64,000 bases of DNA from Janthinobacterium sp. J1-1 (GTDB taxonomy: Bacteria; Pseudomonadota; Gammaproteobacteria; Burkholderiales; Burkholderiaceae_D): NCBI RefSeq assembly GCF_030944405.1, contig NZ_CP132339.1:5704001-5768000 (forward strand), read 5' to 3'. The notes under the pieces were generated by a model. It made no database searches and was not told the origin of the DNA. It saw only the letters and a list, made by a program, of their open reading frames with translations. Below are positions 55,123 through 64,000 of this stretch, piece by piece (position 1 is the first letter of the stretch; every line of letters starts with the position of its first letter). Both the position numbers and the translations under genes were made by a program.

Positions 55123-55779
55123 TCAATTATTGATCACGTCCGCGCCCTTGGGCATGACAAATTTAAAGTGATTGGCCGCCAGGGACGGATTCTTCTGGAA
55201 GTTCTTGAACGACAGGATCGAGGTCTGGCCGAACGAGTCGCGCAGCTCCATCGCTTCGGGCACGCCGTTGCGCAGGCCGATAGTGATTTCGTCGAAGGTC
55301 GTGTCCTTGGCTTTCGGCGTCGCCTTCAGCCATTCCAGGCCGTCGCGCGTGCCCGCTTCGGCCAGGGTGAAATTCTTTTCCAGGTCGTTGCTTCCGAACA
55401 GGATGGCGGCTGGCGAGGAACCGAGCGCGTCGCCCAGTTTCTTGATGGTGACCTGGCTCAGGTCCTTGTCATAGATATACAGCTGCTCGCCATCGGCCTG
55501 CAGCAGTTGTTCATATGGTTTCAGATAGGTCCAGATGAACTTGCCCGGGCGGGCGAATTCAAAGGTGCCGCTGGCCGGGGTCGAGACTTTCGCCTTGCCG
55601 CCCGCCTCCGCCTTTTTCACTTGCCGCTGCACGAATTCGCCCTTGGCCGACTTGGTGCCGGCGGCGAAGCTCTTGAATTGTTCCAGCGCGCTGGCCGAGG
55701 CGCTGGCCGCGAACAGCAGGCCGCAGGCAAGGCTGGTGGCGCCGATCATGAATTTTGTTGCGATAGTCTGTTTGCTCAT
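55123..55779 (-). CDS. lolA: outer-membrane lipoprotein carrier protein
   Basis: 218 residues with a signal peptide ending in ASASA (about residue 30). The mature protein has the LolA half-barrel sequence: [63 protein letters not shown]. It carries lipoproteins released by LolCDE across the periplasm to LolB. The start is 5 bp after the ftsK stop, so it is co-transcribed with ftsK. Confidence 0.95.
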   Translation of the reverse strand: MSKQTIATKFMIGATSLACGLLFAASASASALEQFKSFAAGTKSAKGEFVQRQVKKAEAGGKAKVSTPASGTFEFARPGKFIWTYLKPYEQLLQADGEQLYIYDKDLSQVTIKKLGDALGSSPAAILFGSNDLEKNFTLAEAGTRDGLEWLKATPKAKDTTFDEITIGLRNGVPEAMELRDSFGQTSILSFKNFQKNPSLAANHFKFVMPKGADVINN

Positions 55780-55784
55780 TCTTC

Positions 55785-58151
55785 TTATCCTGGTTCGGCA
55801 CTGGCCGCCGGCACCAGGATTTCCCGGTTGCCATTGGACTGCATGGTTGAGACGACACCGCTTTGCTCCATCTGCTCCAGCAAACGGGCCGCGCGATTGT
55901 AGCCGATGCGCAAATGGCGCTGCACCAGCGAAATCGAGGCGCGGCGGTTTTTCAAGACGACTTGCACGGCCTGGTCGTACAGGGCATCGGCCTCGCCGCC
56001 GCCCTCGCCCGGCGCGCCACCGGCTTCGCCGCCCTCGCCTTCCAGGGTGCCGCCTTCGAGGATGCCCTCGATATAGTTCGGCTCGCCCTGCAGCTTCAGG
56101 TGGCTGACCACGCGGTGTACTTCCTCGTCGGACACGAACGCGCCGTGCACCCGCATCGGCAAACCGGTGCCGGGCGGCATGTACAACATGTCGCCCATGC
56201 CGAGCAGGGTTTCCGCGCCCATCTGGTCGAGAATCGTGCGCGAGTCAATTTTGGACGACACCTGGAACGCGATACGGGTCGGGATATTCGCCTTGATCAG
56301 GCCCGTGATCACGTCTACAGATGGGCGCTGCGTGGCCAATATCAAGTGCAGGCCGGCCGCGCGCGCCTTTTGCGCGATACGGGCGATCAATTCCTCGACT
56401 TTTTTACCCACCACCATCATCAGGTCGGCCAGCTCGTCGATGATGATGACGATGGTCGGCAATTTTTCCAGCGGTTCCGGCGAATCCGGCGTCAGGCTGA
56501 ACGGATTCGGGATATGTTCTTCCCGCTTGGCCGCGTCGGCGATCTTCGTGTTGTAGCCGGCCAGGTTGCGCACGCCCATCTTGCTCATCAGCTTGTAGCG
56601 GCGTTCCATCTCGTTCACGGCCCAGTTCAGCGCATGGCCGGCCTGGCGCATGTCGGTCACCACCGGCGCCAGCAAATGCGGAATGCCTTCGTAGACCGAC
56701 ATTTCCAGCATCTTCGGGTCGATCAAAATTAAACGCACGTCGAGCGGGTCGGACTTGTACAGCAGGGAGAGGATGGTGGCGTTGATGCCCACCGACTTGC
56801 CGGAGCCGGTGGTACCGGCCACCAGCAAGTGCGGCATCTTGGCCAGGTCGGCCACCACCGGCTTGCCGGCGATATCCTTGCCCAGCGCAATCGTCAGGCT
56901 CGACACGCCATCGTTATACACCTTGGATCCGAGAATTTCCGTCAGGCGCACGATCTGGCGCTTGCTGTTCGGCAGTTCCAGCGCCATGTAGTTCTTGCCG
57001 GGAATGGTTTCCACTACCCGGATCGACGTCAGCGACAGCGAACGGGCCAGGTCGCGCGCCAGGCCCACGATCTGGCTGCCCTTCACGCCGGTGGCCGGTT
57101 CAATCTCGTAGCGCGTGACAACCGGGCCCGGGTAAGCGGCCACGACCTTGGCGTCGACGCCAAAGTCGGACAATTTCTTTTCAATCAGGCGGCTGGTAAA
57201 TTCCAGCGTTTCCACCGACACGGTTTCCACCACGGCCGGCGCTTCATCGAGCAAGGACAAGGGCGGCAGCTTGCCGTCGCCCAGGCCTTCGAACAGATAG
57301 GCCTGGCGTTCCTTTTCCACCCGCTCGGATTTCACCACGGCCACCACCTGCGGCTCGATTTTCACCGGCGGCGCGGCCACGTGTTTTTCCACATGCTTGG
57401 CGCGTTCGATCACCACCACCTCGTCGCGGCGCACGGCGGCCACTTCGCCCTGGCGGCGGTCTTCGCGGTCGCGGTAGCGCAGCACGAACCAGTTGAAGCT
57501 GTCTTCGATGGCGGCGCCGATGCGCTCGGCCACCTGCAGCCAGGAAACGTGGAAGAACAGGCTGAAACCGAGCGCGAACAGCAGCAGCAGCAGCAAGGTC
57601 GCGCCGGTGAACCCAAACGCCACGTGGCCGGAATGGCCGACCAGCTGGCCCAACACGCCACCGGGTTCGCGCGGCAGCTGCACGTGCAGGCTTTTCGCCA
57701 TGCGCAGGTATTCCAGGCCCATGCTGCCGATCAGCATGATGGAAAATCCGACGATGCGGATCAGCATCTCGACATGGTGTTCGCGCTCGACCTCGTCTTC
57801 CTGCTCCAGCAGGAAGCGCCGGCTGAGCCGGCGATAGCCGTTCCACACCGTGCGCAGCAGCCACACGCACCACCACCAGGCGGAAAAGCCGAAGATATAC
57901 AACAGCAGGTCGGACAGGGTCGCGCCCAGCTTGCCGCCCAGGTTCGCCACCTTGTCGACCGAGGTGGCGTGCGACCAGCCCGGATCGAGCTTGTTGAAGC
58001 TGGCCAGGATCAGCACGAAATACAGGGCGAAGGCGGCAAACGCGAACCAGCGCGCCTCGGACAACAGCCGTACCAGCCGGTTGGGCAGCGGGCGGCGCAC
58101 GACCGGCTTGCGGGTGTAACTGTTCTGGTTGGCCTGGGCTGGTTTAGTCAT
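55785..58151 (-). CDS. ftsK: DNA translocase FtsK
   Basis: 788 residues. Four N-terminal membrane helices (between about 28 and 210) anchor it at the division septum. A shortened linker (about 230-310) is followed by the alpha domain and the motor: Walker [13 protein letters not shown] near residue 447 and Walker [18 protein letters not shown]. The C-terminal gamma winged helix includes [27 protein letters not shown] and should recognise KOPS sites. It moves and aligns chromosome ends at cell division with XerCD. A Gly/Glu-rich insert ([15 protein letters not shown]) separates motor and gamma domain. Confidence 0.95.
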   Translation of the reverse strand: MTKPAQANQNSYTRKPVVRRPLPNRLVRLLSEARWFAFAAFALYFVLILASFNKLDPGWSHATSVDKVANLGGKLGATLSDLLLYIFGFSAWWWCVWLLRTVWNGYRRLSRRFLLEQEDEVEREHHVEMLIRIVGFSIMLIGSMGLEYLRMAKSLHVQLPREPGGVLGQLVGHSGHVAFGFTGATLLLLLLFALGFSLFFHVSWLQVAERIGAAIEDSFNWFVLRYRDREDRRQGEVAAVRRDEVVVIERAKHVEKHVAAPPVKIEPQVVAVVKSERVEKERQAYLFEGLGDGKLPPLSLLDEAPAVVETVSVETLEFTSRLIEKKLSDFGVDAKVVAAYPGPVVTRYEIEPATGVKGSQIVGLARDLARSLSLTSIRVVETIPGKNYMALELPNSKRQIVRLTEILGSKVYNDGVSSLTIALGKDIAGKPVVADLAKMPHLLVAGTTGSGKSVGINATILSLLYKSDPLDVRLILIDPKMLEMSVYEGIPHLLAPVVTDMRQAGHALNWAVNEMERRYKLMSKMGVRNLAGYNTKIADAAKREEHIPNPFSLTPDSPEPLEKLPTIVIIIDELADLMMVVGKKVEELIARIAQKARAAGLHLILATQRPSVDVITGLIKANIPTRIAFQVSSKIDSRTILDQMGAETLLGMGDMLYMPPGTGLPMRVHGAFVSDEEVHRVVSHLKLQGEPNYIEGILEGGTLEGEGGEAGGAPGEGGGEADALYDQAVQVVLKNRRASISLVQRHLRIGYNRAARLLEQMEQSGVVSTMQSNGNREILVPAASAEPG

Positions 58152-58270
58152 TCTGGGAAGCGCTGCAAGGTGAAAAATGTTTCTGTAAGGGAATTTCCCA
58201 TCATAAGCTGTATTCTAAGCCATATGTGTCTGGGACGACCCCACGATTCGTCTGTGTGGACGGCTTGGTC

Positions 58271-58297
58271 TATAATCCGGGCATAGCTTGCGCAAGC
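58271..58297 (+). promoter_or_regulatory. candidate trxB promoter with adjacent palindrome
   Basis: A perfect -10 TATAAT at 58271-58276 with TTCGTC (58247-58252) as a weak -35. The perfect 12-bp palindrome GCTTGCGCAAGC (58286-58297) lies 9 bases after the -10, where a repressor could block initiation or elongation. Confidence 0.45.
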
Positions 58298-58355
58298 ACA
58301 ACACTCCCTTGTTCTTGACGTGATTGCCCCCAATTCGGATAGACCCCATACATAG

Positions 58356-59321
<966 letters not shown>

Positions 59322-59326
59322 TCCAG

Positions 59327-60001
59327 GTGGCGTCGATGAAAGACTTTGCCGACCTGAAAGCCGTGAGCAAGCAGCTCAAGGAGCAGGCCGAAGCGCGCGC
59401 GGTGGAACAGGCCGAGCGCGCCAAAAAGGCGCAAGTGCAGGCGGTGGAAGGCAATCTGTTCAAGGCCAGCATCGGCGGCGTCAAGCGCCTGCCCGAATCG
59501 GACCGCTATGTGCCGGCGCTGCCGAAGACGCCCGCCATGACGTCGACCCAGCCGGCGCGCAAGCTGTCGCGCGAGGAAGACGATGCGGCCGTGCTGCGCG
59601 AGTCGCTGTCGGACCTGTTCGAAGTCGACCATTACCTGGAAAACGATCCGGCCCTCAATTATGCGGCGCCCGGCGTCGGTCCCGACGTGATCAAAAAGAT
59701 GCGCAAGGGCCACTGGCCGATCCAGGATGAGCTGGACTTGCACGGCCTGCGCCGCGACGAGGCACGCGACGGCATCGGCGCTTTCCTGGCCCATGCGACA
59801 CGGCGCAAGCTGCGCTGCGTACGCGTGATCCACGGCAAGGGTTTCGGTTCGAAAGGACAGGAACCGGTGCTGAAATCGATGGTGCACAGCTGGCTGGTGC
59901 AAAAGCCGGAAGTGATCGCCTTTTGCCAGTCGCGCCGCTCGGAAGGCGGCGATGGCGCCTTGACGGTGCTGCTGGCGGCGGCGCTGCAGGTGGTGCGCTA
60001 G
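59327..60001 (+). CDS. Smr-domain protein (MutS2 C-terminal-like)
   Basis: 224 residues. Helical, charged N-terminal third (KQLKEQAEARAVEQAERAKKAQ), then a linker; the C-terminal Smr domain includes DELDLHGLRRDEARDGI with the LDxHG motif and RVIHGKGFGSKGQEPVLKSM with HGxG. Smr domains nick DNA or RNA. The GTG start at 59327 has AGGAG with 8-base spacing; ATG 59336 is farther away. It is 5 bp after trxB and probably co-transcribed. Confidence 0.88.
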   Translation: MASMKDFADLKAVSKQLKEQAEARAVEQAERAKKAQVQAVEGNLFKASIGGVKRLPESDRYVPALPKTPAMTSTQPARKLSREEDDAAVLRESLSDLFEVDHYLENDPALNYAAPGVGPDVIKKMRKGHWPIQDELDLHGLRRDEARDGIGAFLAHATRRKLRCVRVIHGKGFGSKGQEPVLKSMVHSWLVQKPEVIAFCQSRRSEGGDGALTVLLAAALQVVR

Positions 60002-60035
60002 CGCTACTGCAACACTGTTAAAAGTTACTCTCATG

Positions 60036-60067
60036 CACGGCCCCGTTTGTCACCATTCGGGGCCGTG
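60036..60067 (+). terminator. inverted repeat after the Smr gene, possible terminator
   Basis: CACGGCCCCG (60036-60045) and CGGGGCCGTG (60058-60067) are a perfect 10-bp inverted repeat, but only TCATGTT follows, so it is not a classical T-rich terminator. Confidence 0.35.
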
Positions 60068-60124
60068 TCATGTTAACCTGTGGCTATTATTTTTTGCTGA
60101 GTAATAGCTCAGGCGCCGCCTCCC

Positions 60125-60754
60125 ATGATGCCACCCCAATTGCCGCCCGGCTCGCTGATCAAACTGATCGAAGTGATCGCCATCCTGGTGGGCGCGTTTT
60201 CCGGTTTTATCGAAGCGCGCCGCAAACGCATGGATCTGGTGGGCGTGTTCGTGGTGGCCTTTATCACGGCCTTTGGCGGAGGGACCTTGCGCGACATCCT
60301 GCTTGACAAGCGGCCCCTGTTCTGGGTCTCGCACCAGGAATACGCCATTTTAATCTTCGTGCTGGCGCTCACGGCCGCGCCGCTGATCCAGCATCTGCGG
60401 CAAATCGTCTCCGAACGCCTGATCGTGGTGGCCGACGCGATCGGCCTGGGCATGTTCGCGATTGCCGGCGTGGCCGAAGCGATGCGCGCGGGCATGCCGC
60501 TGTTTATCGCTTCAATGATGGGCGTGATTACGGGAATCTTTGGCGGCGTGATGCGCGACATCGTCTGCAACGAGGTGCCGATGGTGTTTCGTGATGGCAA
60601 ACCCTACGCCATCTGCGCCTTTATCGGCTGCTGGGCCTATCTGCTGCAGAAGCACTTCGGCGTCGAGCACGACTTTGCGCTGTGGACCAGCGCCAGCGGC
60701 ATTACCATCATGCGTCTGATCAGCTGGAAATTCGACATGCGGCTGGGACGGTGA
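60125..60754 (+). CDS. TRIC-type cation channel family protein (UPF0126)
   Basis: 209 residues, seven predicted membrane helices built from two similar halves. The first half has GAFSGFIEARRKRMDLVGVF and AFGGGTLRDILL; the second has IGLGMFAIAGVAEAM and IFGGVMRDIVCNEVP. These repeated Gly-Gly-x-x-RD turns mark the TRIC/YicG fold, a potassium-selective homotrimeric channel. The start at 60125 sits in a short ATGATG. No clear operon partners. Confidence 0.85.
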   Translation: MMPPQLPPGSLIKLIEVIAILVGAFSGFIEARRKRMDLVGVFVVAFITAFGGGTLRDILLDKRPLFWVSHQEYAILIFVLALTAAPLIQHLRQIVSERLIVVADAIGLGMFAIAGVAEAMRAGMPLFIASMMGVITGIFGGVMRDIVCNEVPMVFRDGKPYAICAFIGCWAYLLQKHFGVEHDFALWTSASGITIMRLISWKFDMRLGR

Positions 60755-60779
60755 GTTGCCCCGTCCTGCCAACAATGGT

Positions 60780-60809
60780 GTCGGATTACGCGCGGGGCGC
60801 TAATCCGAC
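60780..60809. repeat. short palindromic repeat, GTCGGATTA type, copy 2
   Basis: GTCGGATTACGCGC (60780-60793) and GCGCTAATCCGAC (60797-60809), nearly perfect palindrome, same family as 46898-46927. It lies between the convergent channel and PII genes. Confidence 0.75.
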
Positions 60810-60815
60810 CTCCGC

Positions 60816-61163
<348 letters not shown>

Positions 61164-61197
61164 TTAAAAATTAATGGCTGTTCGGACAGATGGCTGC

Positions 61198-62817
61198 TTA
61201 TTCGGTGAACCTGGACGTGATCGGGTAGCGCCAGTCGCGGCCAAAGCCACGGTGCGTGACACGGATGCCGACCGGCGACTGGCGCCGCTTGTATTCATTG
61301 ATCTTGATCAGGCGCGTGATGCGGGCCACGTCGGCCGGTGGGTAACCGGCTGCGATAATCTCGGCGATCGGCCGGTTTTCTTCCATGTACAGTTGCATGA
61401 TGCCGTCGAGAATGTCGTACGGCGGCAGCGAGTCCTGGTCCAGCTGGTCGGCGCGCAGTTCGGCCGACGGTCCGCGCGTCAGGATGCGCTGCGGAATCAC
61501 GTCGGACACGCTGTTACGCCAAGCACACAGGCGGTAGACCAGAGTCTTGGCGATATCCTTGATCACCGCGAAGCCGCCCGCCATGTCGCCGTACAGGGTG
61601 CAATAACCGACCGCCATCTCGCTCTTGTTACCGGTCGTCAATACGATACTGCCATGCTTGTTCGACAGGGCCATCAGCAGGGTGCCGCGGATGCGTGCCT
61701 GGATATTCTCTTCCGTCGCATCTTCGGCCAGGCCGGCGAATTCTTCAGCCAGGGTGGCGCGGAAGGCGTCGAAGGTTTGTTTGATCGGAATTTCATCGTA
61801 GCGCACATTGAGGCGTTTTACCATGTCGCGCGAGTCGATCCACGAAATATCGGCGGTAAACTGCGACGGCATCATCACGGCGCGCACCTTGTCCGCGCCC
61901 AGCGCATCGACGGCGATCGCCAGGGTCAGGGCCGAATCGACACCGCCCGACATGCCGATCAGCACGCCGGGAAAGCCGTTCTTGACTATATAGTCGCGCA
62001 CGCCCAGCACCAGCGCCTGGTAGACCTGGGCCTCGACCGCCAGGGGCAAGGGCAGCGGCTGCGGCACGGGCGCCGCACCATCGAACTCGACGATCTGCAA
62101 GTCTTCCTCGAAATGACGCAATTGCGCGCAAATGGTGCCTTCCGCGTCCATCACAAACGAATCGCCATCGAAAATCAGCTCGTCCTGGCCGCCGACCAGG
62201 TTGGCGTACACCAGCGACATGCCTTGCGCGCACACATTCTGGCGCATGGTCTCGTAGCGCAGATGCTGCTTGTTCATGTGATACGGCGAGCCATTCGGCA
62301 CCAGCAGCACCTGGGCGCCGGCCGCGCGCGCGCGTTCGGGGGCGTGGGCAAACCACGTGTCTTCGCAGATATTGATGCCGAAGCGCACGCCCTTGACGGC
62401 AAACACGAAGGCCTGGTCGCTGGATGAGAAATAGCGCTTTTCATCGAACACGGTGGTGTTCGGCAAATCGTGCTTGCGGTAGGTGCCCAGCACCTGGCCG
62501 TTGACCAGCACCGAGGCGGCGTTATGGCGCACCAGGCCGGCTTCGTCCTGCAACGGCAAGCCCACTACCACGTGCAAATCGGGGAACTGCGCCAGGTCTT
62601 GCGCCAGCGCCGCAAACGTTTGTTGGGTTTTTGCGTAGAATGCATTGCGCAGCAACAGGTCTTCCGGTGGATAGCCGACCAGCGACAGTTCCGGCGTCAG
62701 GACGATATCGGCGCCGGCGGCATGGGCGCGGCGGGCCAGGTCGACGATCTTGGCGCGGTTGCCGGCCAGATCGCCGACCGTACTATTCATTTGAGCAATT
62801 GCGACTTTGACTGTCAT
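61198..62817 (-). CDS. nadE: glutamine-dependent NAD+ synthetase
   Basis: 539 residues. An N-terminal nitrilase-fold glutaminase domain (about 1-260) has LTPELSLVGYPPEDLLLR with the catalytic Glu and GINICEDTWF with the nucleophilic Cys. A C-terminal NAD synthetase domain has the ATP-pyrophosphatase loop GMSGGVDSALTLAIAVDALG near 285. It makes NAD from deamido-NAD with glutamine as ammonia source. The start is the ATG giving MTVKVAIAQMNSTVGDLAGN. glnB follows 43 bp after its stop, so both may be linked to nitrogen regulation. Confidence 0.95.
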   Translation of the reverse strand: MTVKVAIAQMNSTVGDLAGNRAKIVDLARRAHAAGADIVLTPELSLVGYPPEDLLLRNAFYAKTQQTFAALAQDLAQFPDLHVVVGLPLQDEAGLVRHNAASVLVNGQVLGTYRKHDLPNTTVFDEKRYFSSSDQAFVFAVKGVRFGINICEDTWFAHAPERARAAGAQVLLVPNGSPYHMNKQHLRYETMRQNVCAQGMSLVYANLVGGQDELIFDGDSFVMDAEGTICAQLRHFEEDLQIVEFDGAAPVPQPLPLPLAVEAQVYQALVLGVRDYIVKNGFPGVLIGMSGGVDSALTLAIAVDALGADKVRAVMMPSQFTADISWIDSRDMVKRLNVRYDEIPIKQTFDAFRATLAEEFAGLAEDATEENIQARIRGTLLMALSNKHGSIVLTTGNKSEMAVGYCTLYGDMAGGFAVIKDIAKTLVYRLCAWRNSVSDVIPQRILTRGPSAELRADQLDQDSLPPYDILDGIMQLYMEENRPIAEIIAAGYPPADVARITRLIKINEYKRRQSPVGIRVTHRGFGRDWRYPITSRFTE

Positions 62818-62901
62818 GATATTGGATATTTCGTTTTATTAACAAAGACGGGGCCAGCCCCGAGGGGTTGCAGGTCGATGCCGGCAACCCGAGAGTGATG
62901 A

Positions 62902-64000
62902 ATGCAAACCACAACAATGAATTATCGCACGGCTATCGTCTCCACCCTGGCTGAAATTGGCGAGCCGGCATGGTCCGCGCTGCTGGCCTTGCAAGCCGAA
63001 GCCAATCCTTTCCTGTCCTACGCCTTTTTGCATGCGATGCACGAATCGGGCTGTGCAAGTGCCGACTCCGGCTGGCAGCCACAGTTCCTGGCGCTGTGGC
63101 AAGGTGACACGCTGGCCGCCGCCCTGCCCCTGTATGTCAAGCTGCATTCCTACGGCGAATATGTGTTCGACTGGGCCTGGGCCGACGCCTACCAGCAACA
63201 CGGCCTGGAATACTATCCGAAACTGCTGTCGGCCATTCCATTTACGCCCGTCAGCGGCAGCCGCTTGCTGGCCCGCGATGGCGAGGCGCGCGCGGCCCTG
63301 CTGGCCTTTCTGCAGGCGCGGCAGCAGGCCAGCCAGGTGTCGTCCACGCATATCCTGTTTCCGCCAGAGGCCGAGGCGCGCCAGCTCGAAGAGGCCGGCT
63401 TTCTGCTGCGCAGCGGCGTGCAGTTTCACTGGCTGAACCCGGGCTATGCCGATTTCGAGCAATTCCTGGCCACCCTGGAACACAAGAAACGCAAGAATAT
63501 CCGCGCCGAACGGCGCAAGGTGGCGGAGGCCGGCGTGACCATGCGCCAGGTGCGCGGTACCGACATCACACCGGCGCTGTGGCAATTCTTTCACCGCTGC
63601 TACAGCAATACCTATGCCGAGCACCGCTCCTCGCCCTACCTGAACCTGGAATTTTTCGAGCGCATCGGCGCCAGCATGCCAGGCAATATATTGCTGGTGG
63701 TGGCCGAACGCGAGGGCCGGGCGATTGCCGCCTCGCTGGTGATCCATACACACGATACTTTATATGGCCGCTACTGGGGCGCGCTCGAGCACGTGCCCTG
63801 CCTGCATTTCGAGACGGCGTATTACCAGCCGCTGGAGTTCTGCATCGCGCAGGGCATCGCCACCTTCGAAGGCGGCGCCCAGGGCGAACACAAGATGGCG
63901 CGCGGCTTCCTGCCGCAAAAGACCTGGTCGGCCCACTGGCTGGCGCACCCGTCGTTCGCCGACGCCGTACAGCGCTTCCTGGAGCGCGAGCGGGGCGGCA
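62902..64000 (+). CDS. COG3146/DUF482 GNAT-type acyltransferase (3' end beyond window)
   Basis: At least 366 residues visible. It belongs to the peptidogalycan biosynthesis/FemAB-like group: the N-terminal part has NPFLSYAFLHAMHESGCA and YGEYVFDWAWADAY, and the central part has KKRKNIRAERRKVAEAG and FEGGAQGEHKMARGF, conserved in COG3146. The reaction catalysed by the family is not firmly known; some members modify cell-surface polymers or lipids. The start could be ATG 62902 or 62917; both are in frame and neither has a strong ribosome site. It diverges from nadE with 84 bp between. Confidence 0.83.
   Translation, partial: MQTTTMNYRTAIVSTLAEIGEPAWSALLALQAEANPFLSYAFLHAMHESGCASADSGWQPQFLALWQGDTLAAALPLYVKLHSYGEYVFDWAWADAYQQHGLEYYPKLLSAIPFTPVSGSRLLARDGEARAALLAFLQARQQASQVSSTHILFPPEAEARQLEEAGFLLRSGVQFHWLNPGYADFEQFLATLEHKKRKNIRAERRKVAEAGVTMRQVRGTDITPALWQFFHRCYSNTYAEHRSSPYLNLEFFERIGASMPGNILLVVAEREGRAIAASLVIHTHDTLYGRYWGALEHVPCLHFETAYYQPLEFCIAQGIATFEGGAQGEHKMARGFLPQKTWSAHWLAHPSFADAVQRFLERERGG

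Overview
The window is GC-rich chromosomal DNA from a betaproteobacterium, most likely Oxalobacteraceae (Janthinobacterium/Duganella/Massilia group). This is inferred from the protein sequences, the ftsK-lolA-rarA...serS order, the nadE-glnB pair and many short structured intergenic repeats. No database search could be run, so genus-level placement is inference.

Layout. (1) 1-6643: a tightly overlapping leftward operon of an AGPS-like FAD oxidase, a GlpD-type dehydrogenase, a small unknown protein and an FGGY kinase cut by the window edge. An AraC regulator diverges from it and 3-hydroxybutyrate dehydrogenase follows. (2) 6918-10289: two chemoreceptors, one 4HB-type with a CheR-tether tail and one PAS/Aer-type. 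(3) 10404-13277: a small secreted protein and a secreted S9 peptidase. (4) 13488-24842: a polyol (sorbitol/mannitol-type) system with substrate-binding protein, two permeases, ATPase, polyol dehydrogenase, two tandem AraC paralogues and a phytase-like lipoprotein, all leftward, with a divergent maltoporin-like porin. The shared intergenic region carries symmetric 21-bp-spaced repeat sites. (5) 25013-41917: a sulfotransferase and a two-partner-secretion locus whose exoprotein is 4743 residues, about two-thirds of it YDG-type repeats. (6) 42506-44556: an overlapping pair encoding an HD-domain polynucleotide kinase and an RNA ligase, which looks like an RNA-repair operon. (7) 44826-46829: a beta-hydroxyacid dehydrogenase and HisC. 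(8) 46900-49280: two tRNA-Ser(CGA) genes, each followed by inverted copies of its own 3' end; a 1425-bp IS4-type element sits in one of the terminators, and serS lies next door. (9) 50751-53731: a MocR regulator with a divergent DUF2917/epimerase pair. (10) 53735-64000: rarA, lolA, ftsK, trxB, smr, a TRIC-type channel, a PII gene, nadE and the start of a COG3146 acyltransferase.

How parts work together. Region 4 is a self-contained uptake and oxidation module: porin across the outer membrane, ABC importer across the inner membrane, NAD-dependent dehydrogenase in the cytoplasm, and AraC control. Region 6 pairs RNA end-healing (HD phosphoesterase plus 5'-OH kinase) with sealing (ligase). Region 5 pairs a giant adhesin with its outer-membrane translocator.

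Most worth a second look: the HD-Pnk/RNA ligase pair, the inverted tRNA-Ser 3'-end arrays, the dispersed repeats whose outer arms differ between copies yet stay complementary, the internal repeat architecture of the adhesin, and the symmetric operator layout between smoE and lamB.
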